Positions 61,919 to 64,000 of a stretch of 64,000 nucleotides of DNA are shown here, piece after piece. The number at the start of each line of letters is the position of its first letter. Positions within the stretch are counted from its first letter, which is position 1. This stretch comes from Robiginitomaculum sp. GTDB taxonomy: Bacteria; Pseudomonadota; Alphaproteobacteria; Caulobacterales; Maricaulaceae. Below the pieces are notes generated by a model. That model saw only the letters and a list, made by a program, of their open reading frames with translations, was not told the origin of the DNA and ran no database searches. A program made the translations under genes and the position numbers. The stretch spans positions 186,001 to 250,000 of the forward strand of contig JAJFFT010000004.1 in assembly GCA_021776525.1 (NCBI GenBank). Direction: 5' to 3'.

Positions 61919-63109
61919 TTAAACAATCAGGTTTTCCGTGGGTGCAGTGCTGGCACTGCCCGGGAAGACGGTGGTATTGAGGGCATTCACATCAACGCCC
62001 CAATGGTCACGCAGTACACCCTTGAACAGGCTGCGCAGATCGTTGGCCGGGAACACGTCGCGGCCTTCGAACAATTGCGCGTCATTCAGCCCCGGCCAAT
62101 CGCCCGCCATGGTACCGCCCTGTACCGCACCGCCCAACAGGAATGACACGCCGCCAACCCCGTGATCGGTGCCGCTAGTGCCATTTTCGGCCAGTGTGCG
62201 GCCAAATTCTGTGGCGATCAGTACGGCGGTATTGGCCCAATGGCTGCCCAATTCCTCGCTCAGACCCAATAAGGCCTTGTCGAGGTTCAAAAGGTTGGAA
62301 TTTAAAATGCCGCTCACCCCACCTTCATTGGCATGGGTGTCCCAGCCTTCCAGCGAGATCGCCGCCGCGCCGGGTCCACCTTCGGCGGCCAGTAATTTAC
62401 CGGCGGCGCGGGTCAGTTGCTCATACCCGGTGCCAAGCTGGTTGAGATCGCCGATCAGCGCGCCGACATCAACGGCGCCTTGCAAGGCGGCCTGTAAAAC
62501 CGGGTCATTGTCATAAAGTTCCAGCGTTTCATCAACGGTTTCCGGGTCCGGCGCCGGCAAGGTCGAGGGTGCCCATGTGGGCACAGATTCCGCGCCTTTG
62601 AGGATTAGTGGCACGGTCTGGCCGATGCCAATGGCACCGGGTGAGATGTTGAGGGCCTGCAAGGCGCGATTGAGCCAGCCATCCAGCTGGCCCAGCGCCG
62701 ATGTGGTGCCGTTTTCCAGCACATCCTGACCATCAAAATGTGATCGCTCGTTATAAGGCGCGCTGGCGGCGGGCATAAACAAGGCCTCGCCATTGGCATA
62801 CATCGCCGCCAGACCGGGCAAAGCCGGGTGCAGGCCAAAGCCTGTGGTCAGAGGCAGCGCACCGCCGGTCTCGCCGGGCGGCAGTATCGCAATGCCGGGG
62901 CGCTTGGCGTAATAGTTGTTTTCGAGGTGGGGCACGACCACGTTCAGGCCATCCATGGCACCGCGCAGAATAATCACCACCAGCTTTTTACCCGCCGGTC
63001 CAGCCGCAAAAGATAAATTGGCTCCGGCGGCGCTGAGGCCCATAACGCCCGCGGCGCCTTTGAGCAGGCCACGACGGTTCAGGCATAATTGTGGGGTCTT
63101 GATGATCAT
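61919..63109 (-). CDS. DUF1501 domain-containing protein (Tat-like signal)
   Basis: LNRRGLLKGAAGVMGLSAAGANLSFA; LVVIILRGAMDGLNVVVPH; EFGRTLAENGTSGTDHGVGGVSFLLGGAVQGG. Confidence 0.92.
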   Translation of the reverse strand: MIIKTPQLCLNRRGLLKGAAGVMGLSAAGANLSFAAGPAGKKLVVIILRGAMDGLNVVVPHLENNYYAKRPGIAILPPGETGGALPLTTGFGLHPALPGLAAMYANGEALFMPAASAPYNERSHFDGQDVLENGTTSALGQLDGWLNRALQALNISPGAIGIGQTVPLILKGAESVPTWAPSTLPAPDPETVDETLELYDNDPVLQAALQGAVDVGALIGDLNQLGTGYEQLTRAAGKLLAAEGGPGAAAISLEGWDTHANEGGVSGILNSNLLNLDKALLGLSEELGSHWANTAVLIATEFGRTLAENGTSGTDHGVGGVSFLLGGAVQGGTMAGDWPGLNDAQLFEGRDVFPANDLRSLFKGVLRDHWGVDVNALNTTVFPGSASTAPTENLIV

Positions 63110-63111
63110 GC

Positions 63112-64000
63112 CTATCTCCTTTGCAACTCTGGGGTCATCAGCATCAGGGCATAACCCTGTGCCTTGGTGAATGCCCCGGCCAGAATGTCGAATGAATTGG
63201 TGCTGAGTATCGGCCCCAATATGTCGGTGGCGTAATCAGGGGGCAGGGGGGCATTTTCAATGTTCTGGCCGATCTGGACGGCTAGGTTCAATCGCGCCGC
63301 TATGACGCTGGAGCTGGCCCAGCTGGCTTCGTCGTCCGGCCAACCGGCCGGTGATCCCGCCGAAAACGGGATTTGTGCCATAACTTCGAAAAGATAAAAA
63401 TAAACCTCTGGGGTCAGGGTCGCGAAGTTAAAAGCCCGATACGCGGCGATCAGAAACTCTTCGGAATTTCTGAGCTTCAAAAACTGATTGTCCCACATTT
63501 CGGGAGCCGCAACCAAAGCCAGACTGACCTGTAGTAAATCACCGTCCGTGTCGGTAAAAACCTGAGAGAGGCGGTCGATCAGGCTTTGCGGTGGGGTGTC
63601 AGAATGAAAATGTGCCGCCAGCTTGCGGGCAATGTGGTTGGCGGTCGAGGGGTGGCGGGCAAAGTCCTGTAAGGCGGTCAACGCCTGGGTTATGCCAGTG
63701 TCTGGATAGCTTTTGCCCATAATGGTGCGTGTGCCCGGCTCGTGGAACAGCGGGTCGAACACAAATTGGCCAAGCTGGTCTTGATTGACGTTCGGGTTGC
63801 CAATCGTCCACCCGGTGATGGCTTTGGCGTATTCGATAATATCGTCCTGACTATAGCCGCCGCCAACGCCCAGCGTGTGCAGTTCCAGTGTTTCGCGGGC
63901 CAGATTTTCATTCAGGCCCAGCCCGAATTGCAAACCAGCCCAGGAATTTGGTCCAAACGATGTCCAATTATCCAGATACAACAACATGCCCTGATGGCTC
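63112..64000 (-). CDS. DUF1800 domain-containing protein; 5' end beyond window
   Basis: MLLYLDNWTSFGPNSWAGLQFGLGLNENLARETLELHTLGVGGGYSQDDIIEYAKAITGWTI; frame continues to the window edge. Confidence 0.9.
   Translation of the reverse strand, partial: SHQGMLLYLDNWTSFGPNSWAGLQFGLGLNENLARETLELHTLGVGGGYSQDDIIEYAKAITGWTIGNPNVNQDQLGQFVFDPLFHEPGTRTIMGKSYPDTGITQALTALQDFARHPSTANHIARKLAAHFHSDTPPQSLIDRLSQVFTDTDGDLLQVSLALVAAPEMWDNQFLKLRNSEEFLIAAYRAFNFATLTPEVYFYLFEVMAQIPFSAGSPAGWPDDEASWASSSVIAARLNLAVQIGQNIENAPLPPDYATDILGPILSTNSFDILAGAFTKAQGYALMLMTPELQRR

Noticed and set aside
1-64000. CRISPR arrays, prophage, transposases, toxin-antitoxin or known defence systems
   Set aside because: No regularly spaced direct repeats, no integrase/transposase/phage structural motifs and no recognisable defence proteins in any frame examined.
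61919-64000. DUF1501-DUF1800 pair as a novel system
   Set aside because: A widespread, repeatedly observed gene pair; function is unclear but the association is not new.

Overview
This 64-kb window looks like an ordinary, gene-dense alphaproteobacterial chromosome segment. It holds about 60 supportable genes, mostly housekeeping: glyQ/glyS, ppdK, ilvE, proC, lgt, prs, rmuC, def/fmt/truA, sspB, fumC, rpmI/rplT, pheS/pheT, uvrB, accA. Two TonB-dependent receptors, one two-component system and several hydrolases and lipoproteins are also present. The ABC-F gene at the left edge and the DUF1800 gene at the right edge are truncated. I found no prophage, CRISPR array, transposase, defence island or biosynthetic cluster, and no clear candidate for an undescribed multi-gene system. 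The observations most worth following up are: (1) a dispersed palindromic repeat inserted in frame inside glyS, with a 36/39 identical copy in the intergenic region near 39.5 kb; (2) a second, AT-rich expansion in the same glyS; (3) a cupin ORF overlapping both glyQ and glyS; (4) a circularly permuted two-piece tmRNA gene (tag ANDNFAQETALAA) next to the gene for the tag-recognising adaptor SspB; (5) a membrane-anchored EAL protein with degenerate catalytic motifs (TipF-like); (6) an adenosine-deaminase-family lipoprotein with a non-canonical active-site motif beside a nucleoside hydrolase; (7) repeat clusters near 39.0-39.6 kb and 50.9-51.1 kb, the latter abutting an AT-rich orphan ORF. All calls rest on motif recognition and hand inspection; no database search was run.
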